A stretch of DNA of 64,000 bases from a virus: the IMG/VR virus record IMGVR_UViG_3300009154_002711, positions 1 through 64,000 of that record. One strand, written 5' to 3'. Numbering within the stretch: the stretch's first letter is position 1; each line of letters opens with the position of its first letter. The notes under the pieces are model-generated. The model was not told where the DNA came from, ran no database searches, and saw nothing but the letters and a program-made list of their open reading frames with translations. The translations under genes and the position numbers were made by a program. Positions 1-7,841 of this stretch are shown here, in pieces.

Positions 1-686
1 GTAGAAGTTTGTACAGCAGGGGCCGCAACAACCGGACGAGGCCGAGATTGTACTACAGGCTTCAACCGAAGATGAATCGTTCTAGTATTTGCAGTATCCA
101 ACGGCATAAAACCTGCAGTACCAAACCGCTGATCAGAAGCTCCGGTAAGACCGGTGCCCATAGCGCTATTGGTCTCATGCAAACCTAAGGACGCAATGGA
201 CCTATACGAAATGGGCCTAGTACCCCGCTCACTACCAAGAAAACTCTTAGTGTAATAAGTACGAGGCTCCGGCAGTTTCTCTGGGGTAAATACTACAGTG
301 ATTAGTCCCAAACTAGGATTACTTTCATCCAAGCCCGCATATGCGCCATCAACTGAATTAGCAAATAAAGCAGTGAACTTACCGGAGTCATGATTACCCG
401 CACATTCCAATGTAGCAATCTCACCGGGGTATAAGCGGTAAGTACCAATAACCTTTCCATCAATAGAGACTTGGGCATTAGCACGCCGAGTCCAATCTCC
501 ATTATTCAATGTGATTCCATATTGAGTTCCATGTTCAATTTCTACATGCCCGGTGACACGTTCAGTACCTTTAGTCAGACTTACCATAAAGTTGCCAAGT
601 TGCATTTTAGATCTCCGTTGTTGTTGTTGTTTCTTGTTGTTCTTCCCATTCAAATAATGAAATAGGACTTTCTTTCTTCGAGGCAT
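1..686 (-). CDS. Partial gene, virion-like beta-rich protein (C-terminus off the left edge)
   Basis: The frame is open from the left edge up to ATG at 684-686, which overlaps the stop of the PspA-like gene as TAATG. A second in-frame ATG at 603-605 has the better ribosome site (CGGAG). The N-terminus is basic and Gln-rich. It is followed by a segment with EHGTQYGITLNN, an alternating hydrophobic pattern and VSIDGKVIGTYRLYPGE, which looks like a compact beta-sandwich. The rest is Gly/Thr/Pro-rich. I do not recognise the family; the composition suggests a structural or adhesin-like protein, which is inference. Confidence 0.7.
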   Translation of the reverse strand, partial: MPRRKKVLFHYLNGKNNKKQQQQRRSKMQLGNFMVSLTKGTERVTGHVEIEHGTQYGITLNNGDWTRRANAQVSIDGKVIGTYRLYPGEIATLECAGNHDSGKFTALFANSVDGAYAGLDESNPSLGLITVVFTPEKLPEPRTYYTKSFLGSERGTRPISYRSIASLGLHETNSAMGTGLTGASDQRFGTAGFMPLDTANTRTIHLRLKPVVQSRPRPVVAAPAVQTS

Positions 687-1438
687 TATTCATGGATTGA
701 CTCCTTATTGGACAGTGGGAGATTCAATGGAGAGGAATTACCAGCAGCTAATTGGGCAAGGCGTTGCTCGATAGCATCACCTTGAACCATATCATCCAGT
801 TGTTTACTAAGAGCATCAGCCGGATTTTCACTCAGATCTAGCTGTGCACTAACCCTAAGGTTCTTTCTTTCCACAGCATTTTTAGCTGCATCAAATTGTG
901 AACGCGCAGAATCAATACTATAACTGTCATTAACTTTAGCCATTTGTGCTAAGGCCTCGTTAATTTCACTTATATCCTTCATATTATCCAGTTGAGTTCT
1001 GTAATCTTCAAGCTGCTGTTGTTGCCGAGCTAATTTATCTTTAGCTTTAGCAACAAACGTTTCAGCTTGTTTAACTTGCTCAGCCATCCCAGGAAGAACT
1101 CCTTCAATTTGAAGTAATCTACCCATAGCTAAACGCGCCGCTTCGGTATTACCATTACGTTGAGCAGTTGCAGCTTGCTGCTCATAGGTTTTATACTCCT
1201 TAACCTTCTCAGCATACTTTTGTTGTGCTCGTTGATACGCAGCAACTTGAGTAGCTACAGCTTGAGTTAACTCTTGCAGCGCCTGCTTCATAGATATGAT
1301 AGACTGCTCTGCAACTTCAACAGCAACTTGACCACCTTCTTGAACTGGCTGACCAATCAACCAACTCCACCAACCCACAATAACCCGACCTGCTTTCTCA
1401 CCAAAGAGAAACATAACAGCATTTCTGACTAAACCCAT
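686..1438 (-). CDS. PspA/IM30 (Vipp1)-like membrane-remodelling protein
   Basis: This 250-residue protein has a hydrophobic, Trp-containing N-terminus (residues 1-30, including VIVGWWSWLIG) and then about 180 residues of continuous Ala/Gln/Lys/Glu coiled coil. That is the layout of PspA/IM30, bacterial ESCRT-III relatives that coat and repair membranes. The start has an AGGAG site. The stop overlaps the next gene as TAATG, so the two are probably co-translated. A phage copy could stabilise the cell membrane during infection or reshape it; that role is inference. Confidence 0.75.
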   Translation of the reverse strand: MGLVRNAVMFLFGEKAGRVIVGWWSWLIGQPVQEGGQVAVEVAEQSIISMKQALQELTQAVATQVAAYQRAQQKYAEKVKEYKTYEQQAATAQRNGNTEAARLAMGRLLQIEGVLPGMAEQVKQAETFVAKAKDKLARQQQQLEDYRTQLDNMKDISEINEALAQMAKVNDSYSIDSARSQFDAAKNAVERKNLRVSAQLDLSENPADALSKQLDDMVQGDAIEQRLAQLAAGNSSPLNLPLSNKESIHE

Positions 1439-1491
1439 GATTCAACTCCTGAGGGGTGACATGAAACGAAGATTGTTTACCAATCTTCCAA

Positions 1492-1562
1492 TAGGACTGG
1501 TTGGGAACGGGCCAACATCTTTCCCATTATCAGTAGAAAGCTTTACGTTAAGCTACAGTCCC
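1492..1562 (-). tRNA. tRNA-Ile(GAU)
   Basis: Acceptor GGGACTG pairs with CAGTCCT. The D arm is GCTTAACGTAAAGC. The anticodon stem TTCTA/TGGGA (with wobbles) encloses loop CTGATAA, giving GAU. The T stem GTTGG/CCAAC is perfect, but its loop reads CCCGTTC instead of the usual TTCRANN. CCA is not encoded. Confidence 0.65.
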
Positions 1563-1606
1563 AAGTATTTGAACTACTAACCACAATCCTACCTAACACA
1601 TACCAA

Positions 1607-1813
1607 TTAAGGTTTGGTGCGTTGAATTTCACTTGGTGGATAATAAGATAACGTCTTACATTTATCTTCAAGTTCATATATTCTATCTCTTAATCTTTTA
1701 TTCTCTATATCTGTTTGAAGTAGTAAATGACTAAGCCGCGTATATAAGTTAAGTATAGTAGCATAAGCTTTCTTTAACTCATCATAATCCCTAAGCTTCT
1801 CAGGATCTGTCAT
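1607..1813 (-). CDS. Small coiled-coil protein, unknown function
   Basis: The 68-residue, highly charged protein has heptad-like spacing over residues 8-55 (ENKRLRDRIYELEDK), so it is probably a dimeric coiled coil. ATG follows a GAGG site. It lies between two tRNAs. No family is recognised. Confidence 0.6.
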   Translation of the reverse strand: MTDPEKLRDYDELKKAYATILNLYTRLSHLLLQTDIENKRLRDRIYELEDKCKTLSYYPPSEIQRTKP

Positions 1814-1848
1814 GCTACCTCACTCACAAGAATTATTTAGTTTTAAAA

Positions 1849-1916
1849 TAGGTGAGGTCAGATTCGAACTGACTAAGCCGGAGGCGCCTGTTTTACAGAC
1901 AGGTGTAGCTAACCAT
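1849..1916 (-). tRNA. tRNA-Tyr(GUA)-like, 5' acceptor strand missing
   Basis: The anticodon arm CCTGT-CTGTAAA-ACAGG, the T arm GTCAG-TTCGAAT-CTGAC and the 3' acceptor strand CTCACCT are clear, and a D-loop remnant GGTTAGCTACA is present. The 5' acceptor strand that should pair with CTCACCT is absent. The sequence there encodes the last codons and stop (TAA 1920-1922) of the neighbouring gene. Either a pseudogene or a tRNA with an unpaired 5' strand. Confidence 0.5.
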
Positions 1917-1919
1917 GAA

Positions 1920-2339
1920 TTAATCCCACAAACCTGTGTAATATTTGCCAAATAATCTAAGACCGTTTTGTAACTTCTCCTGATAAACCTGATACGCTTC
2001 TTTGTTAGGCAAAGTATTCATATAAAACTCATCCTCATTGTCAGGATGAATCTTATCAAAAGACCAAATCATTTGATCTAAGATCCAATCACACCTGCGA
2101 TGGATGTTATCTCCTTCAGGGGTATCATCTGTCTTAGGAGTAGTAGATCTAAGTTCTTCAGGTACATCTTCATCATCACTGTCAAAGCTACCATGTCTAG
2201 TTTCTTTAAGTTGTTTAAGCATGGGTAATATTATAAGAGCTAAGGTGCTATCCATACCCCAAGTATCATAAGGGTCAATCTGCACAGATATTTCTCTAGG
2301 ACTATTATCATCATTATATGGACCAAGTATTACTTTCAT
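1920..2339 (-). CDS. Acidic protein of unknown function
   Basis: The 139-residue protein is rich in Asp and Glu, with an acidic linker near residues 50-75. I see no recognised motif or membrane segment. Its ATG follows directly on the TAA of the upstream frameshifted gene, suggesting translational coupling, and its stop falls inside the 5' region of the defective tRNA-Tyr. Confidence 0.65.
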   Translation of the reverse strand: MKVILGPYNDDNSPREISVQIDPYDTWGMDSTLALIILPMLKQLKETRHGSFDSDDEDVPEELRSTTPKTDDTPEGDNIHRRCDWILDQMIWSFDKIHPDNEDEFYMNTLPNKEAYQVYQEKLQNGLRLFGKYYTGLWD

Positions 2340-2340
2340 A

Positions 2341-2555
2341 TTATTCCTTAGGAAATTCTAATGGCTCTTTACGTGCAGCATTATTAAGGAAAAGCCTTAG
2401 CCGCGTGTCAAAGTCTCCTTCTTTACCATCAGTAGCAATAGCTAAGTCTATATTAGTTGCTTTATCAAGTAGTTGTAAAATAGTTCCATATGCGTCTTTT
2501 TACTTAATAATCTATTTTTAATCTTATAACGCAACCATATTTCATACTCGCACAT
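2341..2555 (-). pseudogene. Small gene needing a -1 frameshift at AAAAAG
   Basis: ATG at 2553-2555 follows a GGAGG site and reads MCEYEIWLRYKIKNRLLSKK. At AGT AAA AAG a one-base backward slip continues into a clean frame with DAYGTILQLLDKAT and ending EFPKE-TAA right before the next gene. Without the shift it ends after a few more codons. A-AAA-AAG type strings are known slippery sites, but a true indel or a homopolymer error explains it equally well. The fused product would be about 71 residues, function unknown. Confidence 0.5.
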
Positions 2556-2588
2556 TAAACCTCCAGTTCATAGTGCTGCTTTAATTAG

Positions 2589-2852
2589 TTAATTTTCATA
2601 TCCTTCAAGATCCAAGTTTATTCTTCTAATAGCTTCTAGTTCAGTTCTTATATTAGCCTGAATAGCTTTTATAAAAGCATATCGTGCTTGTCGTTTAGAG
2701 GTGAAAGCTAGTTTAGGATCTATTGGGGTAACTCCTAACCGACCATCTGCATATCTAATATACCAATACTCTCCAATTCGTGTAGCGGGAACTATAGTTA
2801 AGCTACTAAAGTCCACTGCCCAACCTTTCTCCATAGCTATTTCAGGCATCAT
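2589..2852 (-). CDS. Hypothetical protein, 87 residues
   Basis: ATG follows AAGGAG. The protein has a beta-rich first half (TRIGEYWYIRYADGRLGV) and a basic amphipathic helical second half with many Arg and Ala. No recognised family. It lies just downstream of two tRNA-type sequences on the same strand. Confidence 0.6.
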   Translation of the reverse strand: MMPEIAMEKGWAVDFSSLTIVPATRIGEYWYIRYADGRLGVTPIDPKLAFTSKRQARYAFIKAIQANIRTELEAIRRINLDLEGYEN

Positions 2853-2881
2853 CTGTAGTATCTCCTTAAGAATTGATTAAT

Positions 2882-2917
2882 GGGCTGTGTAGGAATCAAA
2901 CCTACCTGAAGGCGTAT
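2882..2917 (-). tRNA. Orphan tRNA 3' half
   Basis: A perfect T arm GTAGG-TTTGATT-CCTAC and acceptor strand ACAGCCC directly follow the 3' end of the next tRNA. There is no D arm or anticodon arm of its own. A possible partner strand GGGCTG lies inside the neighbouring tRNA, so a nested arrangement cannot be excluded by eye. Confidence 0.4.
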
Positions 2918-3005
2918 GGGAGTGTAGGGAATCGAACCCTAACACGGGGCCAGTCCAGCCCACTTGAGGATATAAATCTCACGATGCTCCATACATCACA
3001 CTCCC
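2918..3005 (-). tRNA. tRNA-like, anticodon probably UAU (Ile), long variable region
   Basis: Acceptor GGGAGTG/CACTCCC is perfect, the T arm TAGGG-TTCGATT-CCCTA is perfect, and the D arm is GATG-TATGGAG-CATC. The anticodon arm TGAGA-TTTATAT-CCTCA has one mismatch. A variable region of about 22 nt contains GGGCTGGACTGGCCCC, odd for Ile, so the identity is uncertain. Confidence 0.5.
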
Positions 3006-3012
3006 CTATTAT

Positions 3013-3603
3013 TTAAATATCTTTCTCTTTAACTTGTTCAGCAGCTAATTTAGCCCAGTAACCTCTTCCGGGTTTAACTATACCATAACTATCACACCAC
3101 TTACCAATACAACGATCAGATACCAAATAACGTTTAGCAACTTGTATTGTAGGTATTGTCCACACTAACACTTCTAATTCTTCCTTAGTGGGTCTTTCCG
3201 CTTGTCGTCTACTTAAGCCTGCACAAGAAAGACTACAATGTACTGTGTTTTTATTATCACTAAAGAAAGCATTACCACAAGACTTACATTCTTTAGTATC
3301 CTTGGATTGTTTTGCAGTTGTAACAGTTTCACCAATTGGCGCACCCCTATCAATCCAAGCATGTAATTTCATGTGCTGGCCTCTATCAATAACTAATAAG
3401 TTATCCACAGCATTATTTCCTCGGTTACAATCTAAATGATGAACAACTTCATTAGGCAGTAATCATCTACCTATAAGCGTTTCAGCAATCATTATATGTT
3501 CATATATCCAACCATCCCAATTATCACTACTCATACTTGATATATTACCAGGGGCATAAACTAATTTATAACCATTTAGTTCTCTAGTTCTTTCTAATGA
3601 CAT
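3013..3603 (-). pseudogene. HNH endonuclease interrupted by an in-frame TGA
   Basis: From ATG at 3601-3603 one frame runs 197 codons with a single TGA at 3463-3465. The segment before it ends IYEHIMIAETLIGR and the segment after starts LLPNEVVHHLDCNRGNN, the classic HNH core, followed by a CKSC/CSLSC zinc pair and a helix-turn-helix-like C-terminus. The TGA sits where family members often have an aromatic residue, so a TGG-to-TGA change is the simplest explanation. A shorter product could start downstream at 3408 but would lack the catalytic HH. Confidence 0.7.
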
Positions 3604-3630
3604 TAATTTACCTAACTTTATAATATACTT

Positions 3631-3659
3631 ATTATATCACAGTCGAACATACTAATCAA
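3631..3659 (-). promoter_or_regulatory. Sigma70-type promoter for the HNH gene
   Basis: On the minus strand TTGATT and TATAAT are separated by exactly 17 nt, placing a start point about 20 nt before the HNH gene's ATG. Confidence 0.45.
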
Positions 3660-3665
3660 CCCAAC

Positions 3666-3746
3666 TTACGCTGCCTCCTCAATCGGCCAACAGCCCGTAA
3701 AATGCCCCTCAATAAACATGAACAGCAACTCTAAACCTTCACGCAT
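3666..3746 (-). CDS. 26-residue microprotein
   Basis: ATG is preceded by AGAGGAATTAAT, and the ribosome site overlaps the end of the upstream gene. The product MREGLELLFMFIEGHF... ends in PIEEAA. It has a short hydrophobic core, perhaps membrane-associated. Supported by spacing and ribosome site only. Confidence 0.4.
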   Translation of the reverse strand: MREGLELLFMFIEGHFTGCWPIEEAA

Positions 3747-3747
3747 A

Positions 3748-3882
3748 TTAATTCCTCTGCTCGGTTGTAGTGGGACATTGATAATAAGTAATCTTGACAT
3801 TTTGCATAGCACCAATAGCAATTGTCATCGCAAAGATGAATATCATTATCATCTTGAGACGTTCTGTTGTAAGCCATTCCAT
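3748..3882 (-). CDS. Small single-pass membrane protein, 44 residues
   Basis: ATG follows CAGGAGCTACTC. Residues about 11-29 (MIMIFIFAMTIAIGAM) form one transmembrane helix after a charged N-terminus. Its last codons supply the ribosome site for the next microprotein. Confidence 0.5.
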   Translation of the reverse strand: MEWLTTERLKMIMIFIFAMTIAIGAMQNVKITYYQCPTTTEQRN

Positions 3883-3904
3883 GAGTAGCTCCTGTGAGGT
3901 TAAT

Positions 3905-3930
3905 TAACCGCCTAGTTTAGACTCGAACTT
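3905..3930 (-). tRNA. Possible orphan tRNA 3' fragment
   Basis: A T-loop-like GTTCGAGTC is followed by an acceptor-like strand, with no 5' half. It lies between the HNH gene at 3970 and the small membrane protein. Weak, but it matches the other orphan 3' pieces nearby. Confidence 0.25.
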
Positions 3931-3969
3931 CATGATATAATATATTTATATCTATATTACGGGGACAAG

Positions 3970-4638
3970 ATGAGGTTATATACAGACGAAGAATATAAAG
4001 CAGCTAAAAATGAAGATACTTTAAAAATGCAATGTGATTATTGCAATCAGGAGTACATAAAGAGTAAAAGATCTATTTATAAGGGATTACTTAAAGGATC
4101 TACAAAACAATACTGTAGTAAAGAATGCCAAAGCGTAGGACAAGTTACTAGAGTTGCTGTTACCTGTACTAATTGTAATACAGAATTTACTAAATCTAAA
4201 TCTACTATTACCAAGAATAACTTTTGTAGTAGTAGCTGTGCAGCTACATTTAATAATAAAGTTACACCTAAAAGATCTCCAGAAGGAAGTTGCTTTACTT
4301 GTAAAGTTGCTATTGCAAAGAGTTTGAAATACTGTAAAGATTGCTATAAAGAAATACATCATGCCGATTGTACTTTAAAAAGTATTAAATATGATAAACA
4401 TCATAAATCCACAGCTTATGCTCTTGTGAGAACTAGAGCTAGAGCAATTGCTAAAAAGTTAGGTTGGTATAAATGCTACAACTGTGGTTATGATAAACAT
4501 ATAGAAATCGCTCATATTAAAGGAATAACCGATTTTCCAGAAGATACTTTAATATCAGTAGTAAATGATATAAATAACTTATTACCTCTTTGCCCTAACT
4601 GTCACTGGGAATTTGATAATAATAACTTGATATTATAA
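3970..4638 (+). CDS. Zinc-finger HNH endonuclease (free-standing homing type)
   Basis: One of the few plus-strand genes. The 222-residue protein has three N-terminal Cys4 modules (CDYCNQEY...CSKEC, CTNCNTEF...CSSSC, CFTC...CKDC) and a C-terminal HNH core: CYNCGYDKHIEIAHIKG, then LLPLCPNCHWEFDN. Orientation against all neighbours and placement in a tRNA-rich stretch fit a mobile homing-type nuclease. TATAAT at 3937-3942 could be its promoter. It resembles the HNH gene at 24.9-25.5 kb in module order. Confidence 0.8.
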   Translation: MRLYTDEEYKAAKNEDTLKMQCDYCNQEYIKSKRSIYKGLLKGSTKQYCSKECQSVGQVTRVAVTCTNCNTEFTKSKSTITKNNFCSSSCAATFNNKVTPKRSPEGSCFTCKVAIAKSLKYCKDCYKEIHHADCTLKSIKYDKHHKSTAYALVRTRARAIAKKLGWYKCYNCGYDKHIEIAHIKGITDFPEDTLISVVNDINNLLPLCPNCHWEFDNNNLIL

Positions 4639-4683
4639 ATTTCTATTATTCTGTGATAATTAAGACGGGAATATCATAAACAT

Positions 4684-4708
4684 GTCCCCGCACCAAGATT
4701 CGAACTAC
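4684..4708 (-). tRNA. Orphan tRNA 3' fragment
   Basis: TTCGAATCTTGG followed by an acceptor-like TGCGGGGA abuts the 3' end of the next tRNA. The 5' side of the T stem does not match, so only the part from the T loop onward is preserved. Confidence 0.35.
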
Positions 4709-4784
4709 GCCCCTGGTCCGAATCGAACGGACATTGACTCCGATTACTCAGCTACGCTTTAGAAGAGCGTTGAGGTACAGGGGC
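4709..4784 (-). tRNA. tRNA-Arg(UCU)-like without a normal D arm
   Basis: Acceptor GCCCCTG/CAGGGGC and T arm GTCCG-TTCGATT-CGGAC are perfect, and total length is a normal 76 nt. The hairpin ACGCT-CTTCTAA-AGCGT gives anticodon UCU. It begins only 7 nt after the acceptor, leaving no room for a D arm, while about 21 nt lie between it and the T arm. Confidence 0.45.
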
Positions 4785-4841
4785 ATGTTTACTATTGTTT
4801 GGGTTAGGCACAATAGAAAAAGCCCAGTGAAACTATTAAAT

Positions 4842-4914
4842 CTGACAGGTCGGATTTGAACCGACAACCTTTCCGCCCCAAACGGAACGCGATACCAAGT
4901 TACGCTACTGCCAG
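4842..4914 (-). tRNA. tRNA-Pro(UGG)
   Basis: Acceptor CTGGCAG/CTGTCAG with one wobble, D arm GCGTAACTTGGTATCGC, anticodon arm TTCCG-TTTGGGG-CGGAA, T arm GTCGG-TTCAAAT-CCGAC. All arms are present; CCA is not encoded. Confidence 0.85.
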
Positions 4915-4961
4915 TAATATCAGTGTAGTTTTACACTGATTTATATATCATACCTTATTAT

Positions 4962-5516
4962 CTAGATCTTGTCTATATGTAGTAAGCGGAATCCAGCTTC
5001 TCTAAACTTAGCTTTAGCATCTGTCATTACAGCTTGGTCTCGTTCTATGCGTCTAATTAACTCATCTATTCCGCTCTGTAAATCATCAAAACAAGGGACT
5101 TTATTAGCGCAGACAATTTCGACATTTCCTCGCCTCCAGTAAGTTGTGGGACAACAGACAATAAGCTGATTATTAGGTTCATCTCCATAAATTCCAAGCC
5201 GCAAACCCAGCTCTAATAAAGTAATAGGAGATTTTGAGTTAGGGGCAAAGTACATTAATATATATCTACTATTCTCTAATCCAAAGAGTTCCCAATCTAC
5301 TTGAGCTTTGAATACAGGATTATTTATAGATTGTTCTACAGTAACATCCCATTTATCTCTCCGCGGATTTAGGATATCAATATCTAAATGATTCAATTGT
5401 TGTGTTACTTCTGCTTGCCAATCAATGGAATTACCTTGATCAATAGTTCCTGCAAGAAATACAGAAGGGCGATGATCAGGTTTCCACGGAGTGGGTGGTT
5501 TAAATATATTAGCCAT
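4962..5516 (-). CDS. Nucleoside 2-deoxyribosyltransferase-like protein
   Basis: The 184-residue protein starts at MANIFKPP; the longer frame upstream overlaps tRNA-Cys and is rejected. RPSVFLAGTID near residue 17, DWELFGLENSRYILMYF and ITLLELGLRLG match the family of transferases and hydrolases that act on the N-glycosidic bond of nucleosides, the last motif holding the catalytic Glu. In phage a role in nucleotide salvage or base exchange is likely. The C-terminal 25 residues are an unknown extension. Confidence 0.7.
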   Translation of the reverse strand: MANIFKPPTPWKPDHRPSVFLAGTIDQGNSIDWQAEVTQQLNHLDIDILNPRRDKWDVTVEQSINNPVFKAQVDWELFGLENSRYILMYFAPNSKSPITLLELGLRLGIYGDEPNNQLIVCCPTTYWRRGNVEIVCANKVPCFDDLQSGIDELIRRIERDQAVMTDAKAKFREAGFRLLHIDKI

Positions 5517-5535
5517 ATTAATTATCCTATAAAGA

Positions 5536-5605
5536 GACCTCGACTGGAATTGAACCAGCCTAAAGAGTTTTGCAGACTCCCGTATACCCAACCTACCCCG
5601 AGGTC
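5536..5605 (-). tRNA. tRNA-Cys(GCA)
   Basis: Acceptor GACCTCG/CGAGGTC is perfect, anticodon arm GGAGT-CTGCAAA-ACTCT, T arm GCTGG-TTCAATT-CCAGT. The D arm has a short GTA/TAC stem. Confidence 0.8.
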
Positions 5606-5613
5606 AATGTTAT

Positions 5614-6144
5614 TTAAGTATACACCTTAAATACTTCTATATTCTGTGCAAAGTCACCTTTGCCTTTAAATATATCTATATCAGTATAAGTAACATATAA
5701 AAACACCTGTGCAATTTCATGTCCAGTAGGACCTTCAGTATCAAGTAGTGTTAACTCAGGAGCTAATGGACCTGATAAAACCTTTAGGGAAATATCAAAG
5801 CCACCAGTTTGGTCTAGTTCTTTATATTTTGCCTTATGACTAAAAGTAGAAGATAGACCCTCAAACTGAATGACTAAGAAATCCTGAAAGATTACAGGAT
5901 AAGCATTATTAAATTCAGTAGTCTTAAGGATATTTCCTACAGTTAATAAACCATTAAAGGTCGGGGAATGAAACCTTTTAGATTCCTCTAACTCTACATT
6001 AAATGTAGACACCTCTTCTATTAAAATACTATGAGAAGAGTTAAGCTTAGGTAAAATACTAGTAAAGATAACTTCACCAGTTTTACCTTTAAGAACTTTG
6101 GTATCAATCTTGAGCATGTGCCGACGAGTAAATCCCATAAACAT
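5614..6144 (-). CDS. Hypothetical protein, 176 residues
   Basis: ATG follows AAGGAG. The sequence alternates hydrophobic and polar residues throughout, suggesting a mainly beta protein, with no Cys and no membrane segment. No family recognised. It starts one base after the CCA-adding enzyme's stop and is likely in its operon. Confidence 0.65.
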   Translation of the reverse strand: MFMGFTRRHMLKIDTKVLKGKTGEVIFTSILPKLNSSHSILIEEVSTFNVELEESKRFHSPTFNGLLTVGNILKTTEFNNAYPVIFQDFLVIQFEGLSSTFSHKAKYKELDQTGGFDISLKVLSGPLAPELTLLDTEGPTGHEIAQVFLYVTYTDIDIFKGKGDFAQNIEVFKVYT

Positions 6145-6145
6145 G

Positions 6146-7381
6146 TTAAACTCCTTGCTGTTGTTTTAACTGTTGCACTCGGTTACATAACCAAGCATAG
6201 GCTTCAGCTTGATTAGTAATATAACCTTCAAGTACTAACTCATGTACTTCATCAATTATCTTCTTATAAATAGGCCCAGGAATAACACCTCGCACTTGTA
6301 AATCCCGGCCTTGAATAAGATAAGGTAATTTATTATCTAGCACACCTGCTTTTTGTGCAAATTGCAAACAAGCATGAAGAGTAATACCAGTAATAGCAAA
6401 ATAGAAATCACATAAGATTCTTATATTAATAGACTTTAATTTGTGAGCTAATTGCCTAACCTTACTAATAGTGTCACAATCTTCAATAGCTTTATAGTAA
6501 AGGTATAATTCCAATGCAGGTTCTTCAATACGCCCGGTATTACAACTAAGAGTATTAAGTCTCCGGCTACCATAATAAGTATGAACAACAACTGCAACCA
6601 TAAATGCATGTTCATGTGCAGTTTTAGAAGCAACTTGTTTAGCCCGCTGTAAAATTATAGCCGGCTCATCTTCATACTTACCCTCAAACCAATACTTAAA
6701 CCAGCCTACATCAGATAAGAACTTTAGGCCAAGCTCAGGATGATCACCTTTAACAAGCAACTTCTGGAACTCACCGCCAATTCTCTCCATAGAAAGGTCA
6801 TTAGGGTTTAAGGATTTACACATCTCGATAGTAGCTGGATCTACAATCTGCAGATTAAAGCGAGAGATAAATTGCGCTCCGCGCAGAACCCGCAAGGGAT
6901 CTTCTGCAAAAGCCGGTCCTACATGGCGTAGAATACCAGCTCGTAAATCTGCTCTACCATTATAAGGATCTAGGAATTCCCCAGTCACAAGATTAAGACC
7001 AATGGCATTAATAGTAAAGTCTCTTCTGGATGCACCTTCAGCAAAGGTCATGTTAGAATCGCCTTGAATAACAAAGCTGCGATGTTTATCACCAACTTTA
7101 GATTCACGACGAGGGAGAGAAACCTCAAGATCATTAACACTATATACTTGGAACTGTGCCCCTAATAGTTTAGGCTCCGAAGCTTTTACAGTCTCAGCAT
7201 ACCGATATAGTATATGATGTAGCTTCTCCGCTTCAATTCCATATACTTCAATATCTAAATCTTTAGGAGTAATACCCAAAAGCATATCTCTAACAAAGCC
7301 ACCAACTGCATAGACTTTAGCCGTGGGAACAAAGTTAATGACAAACTGAGCAAAGTTGTGGCCTTTCTGTATTAGTTCCAT
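6146..7381 (-). CDS. cca: CCA-adding tRNA nucleotidyltransferase
   Basis: The 411-residue protein has the class II head domain: VGGFVRDMLLG (10-40), the metal-binding DLDIEVYG, RRDFTINAIGL and EDPLRVLRGAQF. These are the residues that bind CTP/ATP and add CCA to tRNA 3' ends. The C-terminal body and tail domains are divergent. None of the tRNAs in the window encodes CCA, so the enzyme would be needed for them. ATG follows TGGAG. Confidence 0.93.
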   Translation of the reverse strand: MELIQKGHNFAQFVINFVPTAKVYAVGGFVRDMLLGITPKDLDIEVYGIEAEKLHHILYRYAETVKASEPKLLGAQFQVYSVNDLEVSLPRRESKVGDKHRSFVIQGDSNMTFAEGASRRDFTINAIGLNLVTGEFLDPYNGRADLRAGILRHVGPAFAEDPLRVLRGAQFISRFNLQIVDPATIEMCKSLNPNDLSMERIGGEFQKLLVKGDHPELGLKFLSDVGWFKYWFEGKYEDEPAIILQRAKQVASKTAHEHAFMVAVVVHTYYGSRRLNTLSCNTGRIEEPALELYLYYKAIEDCDTISKVRQLAHKLKSINIRILCDFYFAITGITLHACLQFAQKAGVLDNKLPYLIQGRDLQVRGVIPGPIYKKIIDEVHELVLEGYITNQAEAYAWLCNRVQQLKQQQGV

Positions 7382-7399
7382 GAGGTTTCTCCAGGTGAA

Positions 7400-7840
7400 T
7401 CAAGCTGTGAGTAATTCCTTAGCCACTTTAGAAGCTACTTTCCCATCATACTTACCATTAAAATTAGCTTTAAGATAATTCATAAGATCGCCCATCTTAG
7501 CCTGAGAATCAAACTTAAGTAATGATTCTAATTCACTCTTAATTTGTTCTTCAGTTAATTGCTGAGGTAAGTATTCAGTAAGAATATTAATCTCATCAGT
7601 CTGTTGATTAGCCACCATAATATGCGCGCCATCACCAAACTGTAATCTCAAACTCTCATTAGCATTACTAATAAACTTCTTAATAACTTGAATAACTTCT
7701 TCGTCTGTAGGAAGTCTATTACCTTTATTCTTCCCTACCATAGTAGCTTCTGCCACTAAAGTAGTTAGTAGATTATATTTTAATTCAGTTCCTTCTTTGC
7801 GAGCTATTAATTTATCTTTCTTTAAAGTATCAAGTAACAT
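7400..7840 (-). CDS. GatB/YqeY-domain protein
   Basis: The 146-residue protein matches YqeY along its length: N-terminal LKKDKLIARKEGTELKYNLLTTLVAE, then LTEYLPQQLTEEQI, and a C-terminal KANFNGKYDGKVASKVAKELL. The domain is shared with the tail of the amidotransferase subunit GatB and binds tRNA-like structures. It lies directly upstream of cca, suggesting a tRNA-handling operon; its exact reaction, if any, is not known. Confidence 0.85.
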   Translation of the reverse strand: MLLDTLKKDKLIARKEGTELKYNLLTTLVAEATMVGKNKGNRLPTDEEVIQVIKKFISNANESLRLQFGDGAHIMVANQQTDEINILTEYLPQQLTEEQIKSELESLLKFDSQAKMGDLMNYLKANFNGKYDGKVASKVAKELLTA

Positions 7841-7841
7841 T

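Noticed and set aside
302-502. 66-codon minus-strand ORF near the left edge
   Set aside because: It lies inside the longer open frame that runs off the left edge and has less protein-like composition.
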